Assembly (NCBI RefSeq): GCF_932526225.1
Contig: NC_064038.1
Location: forward strand, 3,906,001-3,970,000
Direction of reading: 5' to 3'
Source of the DNA: Nematostella vectensis
Lineage: Eukaryota; Cnidaria; Anthozoa; Actiniaria; Edwardsiidae
DNA length: 64,000 nt
In this document: in pieces, positions 1 to 10,568 of the stretch
Layout: each line of letters starts with the position of its first letter
Position numbering within the stretch: position 1 is the stretch's first letter
Position numbers and translations under genes: made by a program
Notes under the pieces: generated by a model
What the model was told of the DNA's origin: nothing
What the model saw: only the letters and a program-made list of their open reading frames with translations
The model's database searches: none

Positions 1-80
1 ATACTTTTTAGTGCAGTGAAAGGGTTTTACAAGCTCAATTGTAAATATTTGTGAGATCGGATGTCTTTTTATGCAGAACT

Positions 81-192
<112 letters not shown>

Positions 193-307
193 GAGGTTGC
201 ATGCGGTACAAATTCTGGACGCGGGCGGCGACCAGAAACGACAATTTTTAATGTGGTTATGTGGTCCTAATTGATAAACGTTTTAATAGTAAACATGCTC
301 GATGTAC

Positions 308-3300
308 CTCGAGATCCTTATTGAAGTCTATGTGATCCCAGTGAAACTCTTTGTGCCCTCTTTTCATCAGTTCCAGGCCTCCCTTCAGGCCTATCGCCAT
401 CAGCTTTTGAATCGTCCCGTTAAAAGGGTGCAGAAGCAGATGGCCGCCGAACTTATTCGTTCCAACGACCCCGCGACAGTGAAACTTGAGAATTTGGTGG
501 AGGGGGTGGAGAGGGTGGAGATGGCGTTTGACGCAAACACAGATTGGCTCCATCAGCATATGTAGCTAGAGAAACAAGGAAAACAAATTAATTCGAAACA
601 GGTTGTTAGCAGCACATGGAGGAACTACCACTATAAATAACGAATTTTTCTCTCTATTCTACACATGCTGCTTTAATTCTCTATGTCTTCGTTTCGCCAT
701 TCTACCCACGCTCTAGGCTAGTTATTATACCTTCAGTAAGTGTTCCAGTAGCCCAAGATACGCGAAGTCCGCCACTTGGACCGTCTGTTTGGCCAAAAGC
801 CATTTGTCGCCGTCATCCGGGGTATACACGGGAGAACCTACGAATGGGAATGATCTCTTATTATTTGTATACCTGTCATATATTTCATCTTTTGTTACTG
901 GTATATCTGTCATATATTCCATTAAACTGGTATAACTTTGATTTGTCTTATCTACCGTTACTGGTATCCTATGCCTGTCGACTGTTAATGGTATCCCTGT
1001 GGTATTCCCTGTCTACTCTTACTGGTATCCCTGGGTTTTTTCCTCTCTACTGTTGCTGGTATACCTGTGGTATGTCCCATCTGTATGGCCACAGGCACTA
1101 GCATGTTAGGCTTGGCTCTTCGCCGAGAGGGCTTGGACACGAAAATGGCTATGGGGGAGACGGCTTCCATGACGACCCTGCCGATCAGGGGGGGCATAGC
1201 GTCAGGGACGTCAACGGGGCTCTTGGGAATGCCATCCAAGAGGGGGTATTGGACAACGTACACGTGCCCGTAATACAGGGCCTGAGGAAAACAATAGCTA
1301 TTTCCGCTTTACAAGAACAATAGTGGGTATGATGTAACATCCGGTTAACACGAACAATAGAGGGTACGATGTCACATCTGGTAAACAAGAACAATAGAGG
1401 GTATGATGACACATCCGGTATACAAGAACAATAGAGGCTATGATGACACATCCGGTAAATAAGATTATTGGAGGATATGATAAACGGTAAACAAGAGCAA
1501 TGGTGGGTATGATGCGACATCCGGTAAACAAGAAAAATAGAGGGTATGATGCAACATCCGGTTAACAAGAACAATAGAGTGTATGATGTAACATCCAGTA
1601 TACAAGAGCAATAAAGGGTATGATGCAACATCCGGTATACACGAACAATAGAGGGTATGATGTAACATCCAGTATACAAGAGCAATAAAGGGTATGATGC
1701 AACATCCGGTAAATAAGATTATTAGAGGATATGATGACATATCTGGTAAACAAGAGCAATAGTGGGTATGATGCAACATCCGGTATATACGAACAATAGA
1801 GGGTATGATGACACATCCGGTATGCAGGAACAATAGAGGGTATGATGCAACATCCGGTAAACACAAACAATAGAGGGTATGATGTAACATCCGGTATACA
1901 AGAACAATAAAGGGGAATGATGTCACATCCGGTATAAAAAAATGAAAACGCATCGGTCCACAATGCTCACCTTGGCCAGTGACATGGATGTACCCATTGC
2001 ATCCTGTATTGCGTCTTCCCAGTCGAAGGTGGAGTTCAGTTTCCAAGAGAGTGACCTCCACCTAACCCCAGTATTGCCTAAACCAAAAGAAAAGGAAGTT
2101 TGTCAAACAAAATTTAAGGGACAGCAACGTCAACAGGTGATTTGTAGAGGTAACGGTCAATCCGAGCAAAGGAAACGAGCGACAGAGAAAGCGCAGAAGG
2201 GCAGAGATGGCCCATAATAAAATTCGAGATCCAAGATCGACCAAAGGAAAAAATTTAGATTCCGTATCTCTAAAATCCCGAATTCGAGATGCTTCAAAAT
2301 TTGGCAAAAATAAACATATTTTTAGGGAACATTCGCCATCCTGGTGACCGTCTGTAGAACAGTTTGTATGTATGCGATGTGCTTACGAAAGTAAGACACT
2401 CTCTGTAGCCTCAAAGGATTTAGGCCAGCGAGTCTCTGTTCAGCGAAGAGTCGATCTTCTCTCCAGTCACACAAGGTTGTAAATTTCTTGAAAGGTTTGC
2501 CGGGTCTTTGGTAATGGAACCGGAAGTACTTGCGATAATGCTACAAAACACAAAAAAGGTATCATTCTCTAGCGAAAGCAGTACTATTTCCCCTTGATTG
2601 AAAAACGGAATAAAATAAAGTTTAAAGCCGGTGGTAAAATACCGTAATTGTTTACGTATTTGGTCGTTAGAAATCTCCTCCCGAAATCTCTAAACTTAAA
2701 AAGCTTTCACTGGTTCAAGGAGAAAATGGCACACTGTATGTGAAAACTATAAAATCTAACTCACTTCTGGAGTAGAGTCAATTGTAGCGTTCGCCATGAA
2801 GTGAAGCAAGCGCTTGTAGTCCGTCACGGAGTTGAATGATTCCCCTTGCGTCATGTTTAGGAATCCATGTGCAAGTTTTTGGTTTCTGAGTAACATTTCG
2901 TGATAAAGCCTTAACCAGACTTCTTGTAAAGGATCTTTATGCAATTCAATAATGAGTTGGTTCTCCGGCATGTCCAGTTCAGGGAATAGACCAAAGCGGG
3001 AAGGAATCAGTTTGTATGTGGATTGGATTTGGCGTAGATCAATAGATCGGTTCTTTTGGCAGTCAGGGCTAGTGTACTCTGGCAGGCTGATGTCACACGA
3101 TGCGGGGAGCGTAGGGGGAGCTAAGGAGAAAAAGACTGTGAGAATGAAACACAAAAAGAAGTGGATGATATATAAAAAAAAGAAACAGAAGGAGAAAGGG
3201 GAAGATTTTAAACGATAATCTATGAAAGAACTAGCCAAAGTCCTAATTGTCTTGTGGCATGAAATTGTCCACACAGAGGGTACCAGAGGGTCACAGAGGT

Positions 3301-6300
3301 CACAAAGGTACTAGACAAACAGAATAGAAAATGTTTGGAGAAATTGGAAATGTATTTCCTTATATTTGTTTTGGTAGTCTGTGGCCAATCAATTAAAAGA
3401 ATCAAAACCATTAACAATTGTTTTATATTTACAATGCTTCCCACTGTTAATTATTTGGAAGGATATATTATACATAATAATTAGTAACCTTAAACTAAAC
3501 TCTTCAAAAATTTTAATTCAGCATTGGTTTTACTAGTAAAAGATATATTTTTGTGTATTTCTATATTTAGCAAAGGCAATTTGACATGCCATTACGCACT
3601 TGCCTTACCCCGCCTCCCCCCCCCTTGTAGGCCAAAAAGTTTCTTTTAAGGAATCTTCAAATACTATGCTTTTTCCATATGATACCTATGACTACGCACC
3701 CTCCCTTAGCCAATCCTGGGTACGCACCTGTTATGTGAATACCATCTATTTTATCAATCCATCAATTTTATATCCGTGTTACAAACCGTGTTATTTCATC
3801 TACCCTTCTATTTTATATCTCTGTTAATATCGGCGAGTAATACCACGTACCTTGTATGAAGTAGACGTCATTAGCATAATCCCCACCCAGTCCCCCATGG
3901 CAATTCGTCGCCTTGCCCGATTTGTTGTAATCCTTTTGCGCCCGCTCTCCTGACCAGCAGTCTCCCCCAAACTGGATCCCAAATGCCTTGTAGTCGGCAG
4001 CGTCTGTTGCGCGTGCGCACTCAGCGACGGGATCCACACTGGTCCTAAAGTCGCCTAAGTAGACGGGTAGCAAGGGCACCGTGCCGTCATTGAAACAACC
4101 AATGTGAGAGTGCTTTGGCACTGGAAAGAGAAGTTTTTGATCGGTTAGAATGATCTCTAGGCGAAGAGAGGTGGGTTTAGTCCTGTCATTACCGCTGAGA
4201 GACGGAGGACCCTAGACAGTAGAGCACAACCGAGAGGACGGGGATCCCTTAGACAGTAGAGCACAACCGAGAGGACGGGGAGCCCTTAGACAGTAGAGCA
4301 CAACCGAGAGGACGGGGATCCCTTAGACAGTAGAGCACAACCGACAGGACGGGGATCCCTTAGACAGTAGAGCACAACCGAGAGGACGCGAAGCCCTTAA
4401 ACAGTAGAGCACAACCGAGAGGACGGGGATCCCTTAGACAGTAGAGCACAACCGAGAGGACGGGGAGCCCTTAGACAGTAGAGCACAACCGAGAGGACGG
4501 GGATCCCTTAGACAGTAGAGCACAACCGAGAGGACGGGGAGCCCTTAGACAGTAGAGCACAACCGAGAGGATGGGGGGCCCTTAGACAGTAGAGCACAAC
4601 CGAGAGGACGGGGATCCCTTAGACAGTAGAGCACAACCGAGAGGACGGGGAGCCCTTAGACAGTAGAGCACAACCGAGAGGACGGGGATCCCTTAGACAG
4701 TAGAGCACAACCGAGAGGACGGGGAGCCCTTAGACAGTAGAGCACAACCGAGAGGACGGGGAGCCCTTAGACAGTAGAGCACAACCGAGAGGACGGGGAG
4801 CCCTTAGACAGTAGAGCACAACCGAGAGGACGGGGAGCCCTTAGACAGTAGAGCACAACCGAGAGGACGGGGAGCCCTTAGACAGTAGAACACAACCGGG
4901 AGGACGGGGAGCCCTTAGACAGTAGAGCACAACCGAGAGGACGGGGAGCCCTTAGACAGTAGAGCACAACCGAGAGGACGGGGAGCCCTTAGACAGTAGA
5001 GCACAACCGGGAGGACGGGGATCCCTTAGACAGTAGAGCACAACCGAGAGGACGGGGATCCCTTAGACAGTAGAGCACAACCGAGAGGACGGGGAGCCCT
5101 TAGACAGTAGAGCACAACCGAGAGGACGGGGAGCCCTTAAACAGTAGAGCACAACCGAGAGGACGGGGAGCCCTTAGACAGTAGAGCACAACCGAGAGGA
5201 CGGGGAGCCCTTAGACAGTAGAGCACAACCGAGAGGACGGGGAGCCCTTAGACAGTAGAGCACAACCGAGAGGACGGGGAGCCCTCAGACAGTAGAGCAC
5301 AACCGAGAGGACGGGGAGCCCTTAAACAGTAGAGCACAACCGAGAGGACGGGGATCCCTTAGACAGTAGAGCACAACCGAGAGGACGGGGAGCCCTTAGA
5401 CAGTAGAGCACAACCGAGAGGACGGGGAGCCCTTAGACAGTAGAGCACAACCGAGAAGACGGGGAGCCCTCAGACAGTAGAGCACAACCGAGAGGACGGG
5501 GAGCCCTTAAACAGTAGAGCACAACCGAGAGGACGGGGATCCCTTAGACAGTAGAGCACAACCGAGAGGACGGGGAGCCCTTAGACAGTAGAGCACAACC
5601 GAGAGGACGGGGAGCCCTTAGACAGTAGAGCACAACCGACAGGACGGGGAGCCCTTAGACAGTAGAGCACAACCGAGAGGACGGAGAGCCCTTAGACAGT
5701 AGAGCACAACCGAGAGGACGGGGAGCCCTTAGACAGTAGAGCACAACCGAGAGGAAGGGGAGCCCTTAGACAGTAAAGCACAACCGAGAGGACGGGGAGC
5801 CCTTAGACAGTAGAGCACAACCGACAGGACGGGGAGCCCTTAGACAGTAGAGCACAACCGAGAGGAAGGGAAGCTCTTAGACAGTAGAGCACAACCGAGA
5901 GGACGGGGATCCCTTAGACAGTAGAGCACAACCGAGAGGACGGGGGGCCCTTAGACAGTAGAGCACAACCGAGAAGACGGGGAGCCCTCAGACAGTAGAG
6001 CACAACCGAGAGGACGGGGAGCCCTTAGACAGTAGAGCGCAACCGAGAGGACGGGGATCCCTTAGACAGTAGAGCACAACCGAGAGGACGGGGAGCCCTT
6101 AGACAGTAGAGCACAACCGAGAGGACGGGGAGCCCTTAGACAGTAGAGCACAACCGAGAGGACGGAGAGCCCTTAGACAGTAGAGCACAACCGAGAGGAC
6201 GGGGAGCCCTTAGACAGTAGAGCACAACCGAGAGGAAGGGGAGCCCTTAGACAGTAAAGCACAACCGAGAGGACGGGGAGCCCTTAGACAGTAGAGCACA

Positions 6301-7063
6301 ACCGACAGGACGGGGAGCCCTTAGACAGTAGAGCACAACCGACAGGACGGGGAGCCCTTAGACAGTAGAGCACAACCGAGAGGAAGGGAAGCTCTTAGAC
6401 AGTAGAGCACAACCGAGAGGACGGGGAGCCCTTAGACAGTAGAGCACCGCCAAGAGGACGGGGAAACCCTAGAAAGGTAACTAGAAGTTCAAACTTGGTT
6501 ACTTTTCCTAACATTGATCAGCGGACATGTTGATGCCATTGACATTTCGATGTGACGTTCCAGGTTAACATTGAATCCTGTCTTTTGTCTTTAACGCAGA
6601 GATTTTTCAAAACCTAGAGATCCCATTGATGAATAAATTAGCTTTCAAAATTTAGCCATCGAAACTTAACTATTAATCATATATATGATTAATAGTTATA
6701 TATTTTATTTATCTTTTTAATAATAGTTTTACGAGGGAACGTAAGGGGAGGGTACGAAAACCGCAAAACCGCATAGAAAAACACACAGAAAAACGCAAAA
6801 AAAGCAAAACCGCCAAAATAAGTAATAACCGTAGACCGCGCAGTCTAGAGAAACCGCAATACCGCGGAATAAAATACGAAAAACCGCGCCAGTTTTAAGA
6901 CAAAAGCGCATCACCGCAAACCCTCTTTTATCAAATTGTATTTCCTAGAATATTTATCTATGTGATCATCATTAACTAGTATTTTTTACTCACCAGGGGA
7001 AGCGGTTGAAGCTACGAATGCAGGTACAATTAGTAGGACAGCTAACGAGAGAATAGATAGCAT
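308..7063 (-). CDS. Secreted lipoxygenase, 5' part of gene (8 exons, continues past left edge)
   Basis: Non-haem iron lipoxygenase, which dioxygenates polyunsaturated fatty acids. Exons in transcript order: 7063-6994, 4120-3851, 3120-2765, 2540-2387, 2077-1971, 1281-1065, 837-731, 565-308; 1539 nt, 513 codons, phases closing at all seven junctions. Exon 1 starts MLSILSLAVLLIVPAFVAS, a signal peptide. Exon 2 is a phase 1-1 exon coding a four-cysteine module (GCFNDG, GDCWSG, TNCHGG). Exon 3 begins the lipoxygenase body; later family signatures are FAEQRLAGLNPLRLQRV, YVVQYPLLDGIP, MLVPVAIQM, WLLAKQTVQVADF and HPLHQILKFH. The first two iron-ligand histidines form H-x4-H (EHLLKLH), split by the phase-0 intron between exons 7 and 8. 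No PLAT domain is visible. The C-terminal part with the remaining iron ligands lies off the window. Substrate and position specificity cannot be read. An allene-oxide-synthase fusion partner is not seen. Confidence 0.85.
838..1064. repeat. Degenerate donor-like repeats filling lipoxygenase intron 6
   Basis: On the minus strand the intron starts gtataccagcaacagtagag. The motif ATACCAGTAACAGTAGAC then recurs about seven times with substitutions, at roughly 28-40 bp spacing, up to the polypyrimidine tract. The intron seems to be made largely of diverged copies of its own 5' end. Confidence 0.6.
1310..1940. repeat. 37-bp minisatellite in lipoxygenase intron 5
   Basis: About 17 copies of a unit starting ACATCCGGTATACAAGAACA and ending GGGTATGATG. 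The array fills nearly the whole intron between exon 5 (donor at 1970) and exon 6 (acceptor before 1281). The long minus-strand open frames here are periodic artefacts. Confidence 0.95.
3647..3731. repeat. Dispersed repeat, copy 1 (copy 2 at 26219-26300)
   Basis: GAATCTTCAAATACTATGCT through AGCCAATCCTGGGTACGC occurs at both places in the same orientation with about 85-90% identity. Copy 1 is in lipoxygenase intron 2, copy 2 downstream of the ShKT gene. Class unknown. Confidence 0.75.
3851..4120 (-). CDS. Lipoxygenase exon 2: cysteine-containing extracellular module
   Basis: About 90 residues between signal peptide and lipoxygenase body, with cysteines in GCFNDG, AECARA, GDCWSG and TNCHGG, and conserved-looking YKAFGIQFGGDCW and NDVYFI. 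It resembles WSC-like secreted modules of invertebrate extracellular proteins, but I cannot assign a named family with certainty. The exon is symmetric (phase 1 at both ends), as expected for a shuffled extracellular module, and occupies the place where animal lipoxygenases usually carry PLAT. Acceptor tttccag and donor gtacgt are clear. Confidence 0.65.
4190..6480. repeat. 37-bp minisatellite in lipoxygenase intron 1
   Basis: About 62 copies of a 37-bp unit (GACAGTAGAGCACAACCGAG then AGGACGGGGAGCCCTTA). Main variation is GGATCCC versus GGAGCCC, plus GACAGGA and GGAAGGGGA variants that recur as blocks near 5830-5890 and 6300-6400, showing segmental duplication within the array. No open frame runs through it. 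Confidence 0.97.
6667..6698. repeat. 32-bp perfect palindrome
   Basis: TAACTATTAATCATAT is followed directly by its reverse complement. It lies in lipoxygenase intron 1 just beyond the 37-bp array. Confidence 0.95.
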
Positions 7064-8285
7064 GGCGCTGGAAGTGCAGAGATCACTGGTGTTCCACACG
7101 GTCCACAGATGAACCTTAATAAGATGCGCACGCATACTTCCCTGACAACTTCCTCAGGAAATGTATTGACTGCTCAGCCCCGTGTTTGTTCTTGGTAAAG
7201 GATCCGTTGAGAAAAACAAATTCACTGTTTAATATTAGTGAATTAAAAGAGTGGATGAAAAAAAAGGAAGGAGAAAGTAAAAGTGCTACTTCAATGGGAA
7301 AGCTTCAGCGTCTAAGAAGCTAAACAAGAGTAGGCAAATAATGACAAACAAAAATTGCCAAAAACAAAAAGGAACTACTCAGAAGAATTGACCTTGTTAA
7401 TAGAATTAACTTAGATAAATTTGTTTGGTAAATATATATTTTTGCTCTTTCAGATCACTGTAGCTTGACAAGGAATACAAACAGGACAAAGAGGCAATGA
7501 AGTCATCACAAGAAACAAGTAATAGCGTACGCCAGTACTTGCTTTAAGTCGAATTTGAAAAATTAAATTAAAAAAATAACACGTCATCAGTAAGGACGCG
7601 ATTGTCAACTCTCTCAAGGAAAATGAAAGAAAACGGGGGTTTGGGGGAGTCGAGAAAAATTACTTCCTCTGTTCGTTCTATTTTCGAACACTTCTTTTTG
7701 AGTCCTTCACCACAAAAAACTAAGGAAAGGAGGATGGCAAAAATTATATCATGTCAATTATATAATAAAAAAAACCCACGTTGTTTCATTTCTTCAGGTC
7801 GATATAATTTGTGTTGATTCAAGCAGAGTACATAATGGAGTTTTCCCGGTAGATTAACCCACACTCGGATAGAGCTGACTTCTTTTCATTTAAAAATAAA
7901 CAGTATAAGTGAAAGTGCTACCGAATGATACATGTATCAGTACTGCACAGGCGAACAGTGCGGCTTAAATAAAAGCTCGTCGGATAAAACATCATTGCTT
8001 TTTTGAAGCTAGGCAAAGTGAAACATAACGCCTTGAAGATAACTAACCAGCCTCTATAAAATAGGGTTAACTGGATACCGGAAACTGTCAAGGGTCTTTA
8101 AGATGCTAAACCAGGGCCTTGGCACCCATCATTCCTGAGCCAAGAAGTGCTGCTCCTGGCAACGACTCACACCGCTGAACACAAGAGAAGGAGAATGACT
8201 TGTTAAATGTGATAAATGTAAATGAATTCCTAATTTATGGCGTCTTTTACAATGCAGATTTTATAAAACAAATTTATAAAACAAA
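7064..8285. other. Upstream region of the lipoxygenase gene
   Basis: About 1.2 kb, AT-rich, between the lipoxygenase start codon and the satellite. I see no convincing exon, TATA box or RNA gene. The lipoxygenase promoter should lie at the left end, just above 7063, but I cannot point to defined elements. Confidence 0.4.
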
Positions 8286-8477
8286 TTAGAAATGGAAGGC
8301 ACTGGGGAAGGAAGGGTAGGGAATAAAGCACTGTGGGAAGGGTAGGGAATAAAGCACTAGGGGAAGGGAAGGGAATAAAGCACTGTTGGAAGGGTAGGGA
8401 ATAAAGCACTGGGGAAAGGGAAGGGAATAAAGCACTGGGGAAAGGGAAGGGAATAAAGCACTGGGGGAAGTGTATGG
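8286..8477. repeat. AATAAA satellite, left fragment
   Basis: About seven to eight copies of the GGGAAGGGAATAAAGCACT unit, the same family as the main array at 12693-15112. It is cut off from that array by the Gypsy element, whose left target-site copy TATGG is at 8473-8477. Confidence 0.9.
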
Positions 8478-8654
8478 TGTATCGTTTCTTAGCTGAAGGA
8501 ACGATGAAGAACGAAGAAAGAACACCGAGACATATGAGACGACTATATTCTTTATCTCAAAGAACAACAACTACAAGTCTACGAACATTGCAAGCGTGTC
8601 TACGCACGTGGTGTGTGACGTCACCGGAAGTTGTATAAACCGGATATCGTTACA
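8478..8654 (-). repeat. 3' LTR of the Gypsy element
   Basis: The 177-bp LTR has inverted termini TGTATCG/CGTTACA. It contains a full CRE palindrome TGACGTCA (8616-8623) directly followed by the ETS-type motif CCGGAAGT (8624-8631), and an E-box CACGTG (8605-8610). In the truncated 5' LTR the CRE is mutated to TGACTTCA. Confidence 0.88.
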
Positions 8655-8685
8655 TCTCCCCTTCCAAAAATTTAAAAAAAATACA

Positions 8686-8831
8686 CTAACAAAATGTCAC
8701 TGTCCTGGATAATAAAACTATTGAAAACGTACAGGCGGTTTGACAAACCCTTCCTGAACGCGTGCGTTGCTCCGCTGGGGCATCGGGGACATCCTGGGCA
8801 GCATTCTCAGGGGCTTTCTCTGAAGGTTGTT

Positions 8832-8889
<58 letters not shown>

Positions 8890-10280
8890 GTGTGTCGTAG
8901 GCATCGCCGGTTTAGCAGGTCTGCTTGGGGAAGGGCAGTGCATTTCTATCTCTTCTTGCTGCGGTGGCTGCATCTGCTCTCTGGTTTTCCGCAGGTGTCG
9001 TCTGTTTCGTCGGTAAACCCATCCGTCTTCAGTACGTACCTGATATGATCGAATATCAACTTTTCCTTCAACTCTTGCTTGCTTCCATTGCTTGGCCCTT
9101 CCCACTGTCTTTGTAGGTTGTAGACGCACAACATCTCCTTGTTTCAGCTCTTCTAACTCCTTTGCTCCACGGTTGTAATTCAGGCTTTGCCTTGCCTTCT
9201 GTAGCGTGAGCTTCTGGCGTACATCTCTGGGCACTGATGGTTTCAAGAGTCTGCTGGAAGTTGGTAGGAGTGTCTTGGTTCTCCTATTGAACAATCTTTG
9301 AACTGGTGAATAACCAACTGTTTCGCTTGGTGTATTCCGCCAATCCAGTAGAGCCAAGTACGGGTCTTTGTTTGATTCTGTGGCTTTTTTCATCAGATTC
9401 TTTGCCGTCTTGATTGCATTCTCTACTTTTCCATTGGATTGGGCATAGCCTGGGGAGCTGGTCACATGTTCAATTCTATAACTGTTTGTTAACTGTCTAA
9501 ACTCATGTGAGTCGAATGGCGGGCCATTGTCACTCATAATCTGGTCTGGAATACCATGTCTGGCCACATGTGGTTTGATCTTCCTCATCACTTCTTTCGC
9601 AGTCTTGCCTTCCAACCTGTCAACCTCAAAGAAGCCTGAATAGTAATCAACTGTTAGTATAAAGTCTTTCCCATTCAGTTCAAACAGGTCTATGCCTACT
9701 TTCTCCCATGGGCGGTTGGGGATTTCATGGCATATGATTGGCTCTTTGCCTTGCTCTTGTAAGTGACTGTTGCAAATCTCACATTTGGCAACATACTCTT
9801 TTCTACTTCTTTATTCATTCCAGGCCAGTATAGGACTTCTCTAGCCCTACGGAGACATCCCTGGATCCCTATGTGACTGGCATGTATCTTAGCCAACATT
9901 TCTACTCTGGAACTGTTGGGAATCACTAACCTCTCTCCTTTGAAGACCAGGCCGTTTTGTAGTGACAACGCATCTCTAAAAGAGTAGTAATCTCTGATGC
10001 TCACAGGAACGTCATCCTTCACCTCTGGCCAGCCTTGTCGGATTATAGACTTCAGCTCTCTCATAGCTGTGTCCTGCTCTGTAGCTTGTCGTAGTGATGC
10101 TTGGGTAGCTTCGGAGACAGGTAAAAACTGTATCATGTCAATACTTTCTTCTTCTCGCTCAGTCGTATCTCTCATCTCTCCTAGTAGCATCACATCTCCT
10201 ACATCATCTCGACTAGCACTCCTCTTCTGCCCTCGGAAGGCTCTGCTTAGGGTGTCTGCAAGCTACATTTCAGCTTCTCT
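8686..10280 (-). pseudogene. Gypsy integrase, frameshifted, with polyglutamine tail
   Basis: Linker and HHCC region at about 10260-9810 (HASHIGIQGCLRRAREVLYWPG), then a frame change near 9810. The second part runs through CEICNSHLQEQGKEP to the catalytic core, with aspartates in LTVDYYSGFFEV and MSDNGPPFD and the glutamate in NGKVENAIKTAKN (D, D, E present). The C-terminal tail has a run of about 17 glutamines (CAG/CTG tract at about 8838-8887). Confidence 0.88.
8836..8888. repeat. (CTG/CAG)n trinucleotide tract in integrase tail
   Basis: About 17 consecutive CTG on the plus strand, read as polyglutamine by the minus-strand integrase frame. It explains the leucine-, cysteine- and alanine-rich plus-strand open frames here, which are not genes. 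Confidence 0.95.
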
Positions 10281-10568
10281 CTAAAAGTTGACTTGCAGGT
10301 CAAACTTCTGTAGTCGCAACATCATTCTTTGTAGGCGCTTGGGGGCACTAATGAGGCTTTTCTTGAAAATGCTTTCAAGAGGTTTGTGATCCGTTTCAAC
10401 TTTTATTGGCCGTCCATACAGATAATGCTTTAAGCGCTCCACTCCAAATACAATGGACAGCATTTCTTTCTTAATCTGAGCATAGTTCTTCTCGGTTTCT
10501 GTTAGAGAACGTGACGCATATGCGATGGGCTGTCCCTTCTGCATTAGACAGGCTCCCATCCCTTTCTC
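10281..10568 (-). pseudogene. Gypsy RNase H remainder
   Basis: Same frame resumed after the stop. It shows GMGACLMQKGQPIAYASRSL, EKNYAQIKKEMLSIVFGVER and VETDHKPLESIF, the usual Gypsy RNase H blocks, then stops at 10281 in the RNase H-integrase linker. Confidence 0.88.

Noticed and set aside
2061-2070. Acceptor at 2062 for lipoxygenase exon 5
   Set aside because: It breaks the reading phase from exon 4. The acceptor just above 2077 has a long pyrimidine tract and closes the phase.
8694-9116. Plus-strand frames with poly-leucine, poly-cysteine or poly-alanine
   Set aside because: They are antisense to the integrase CAG tract.
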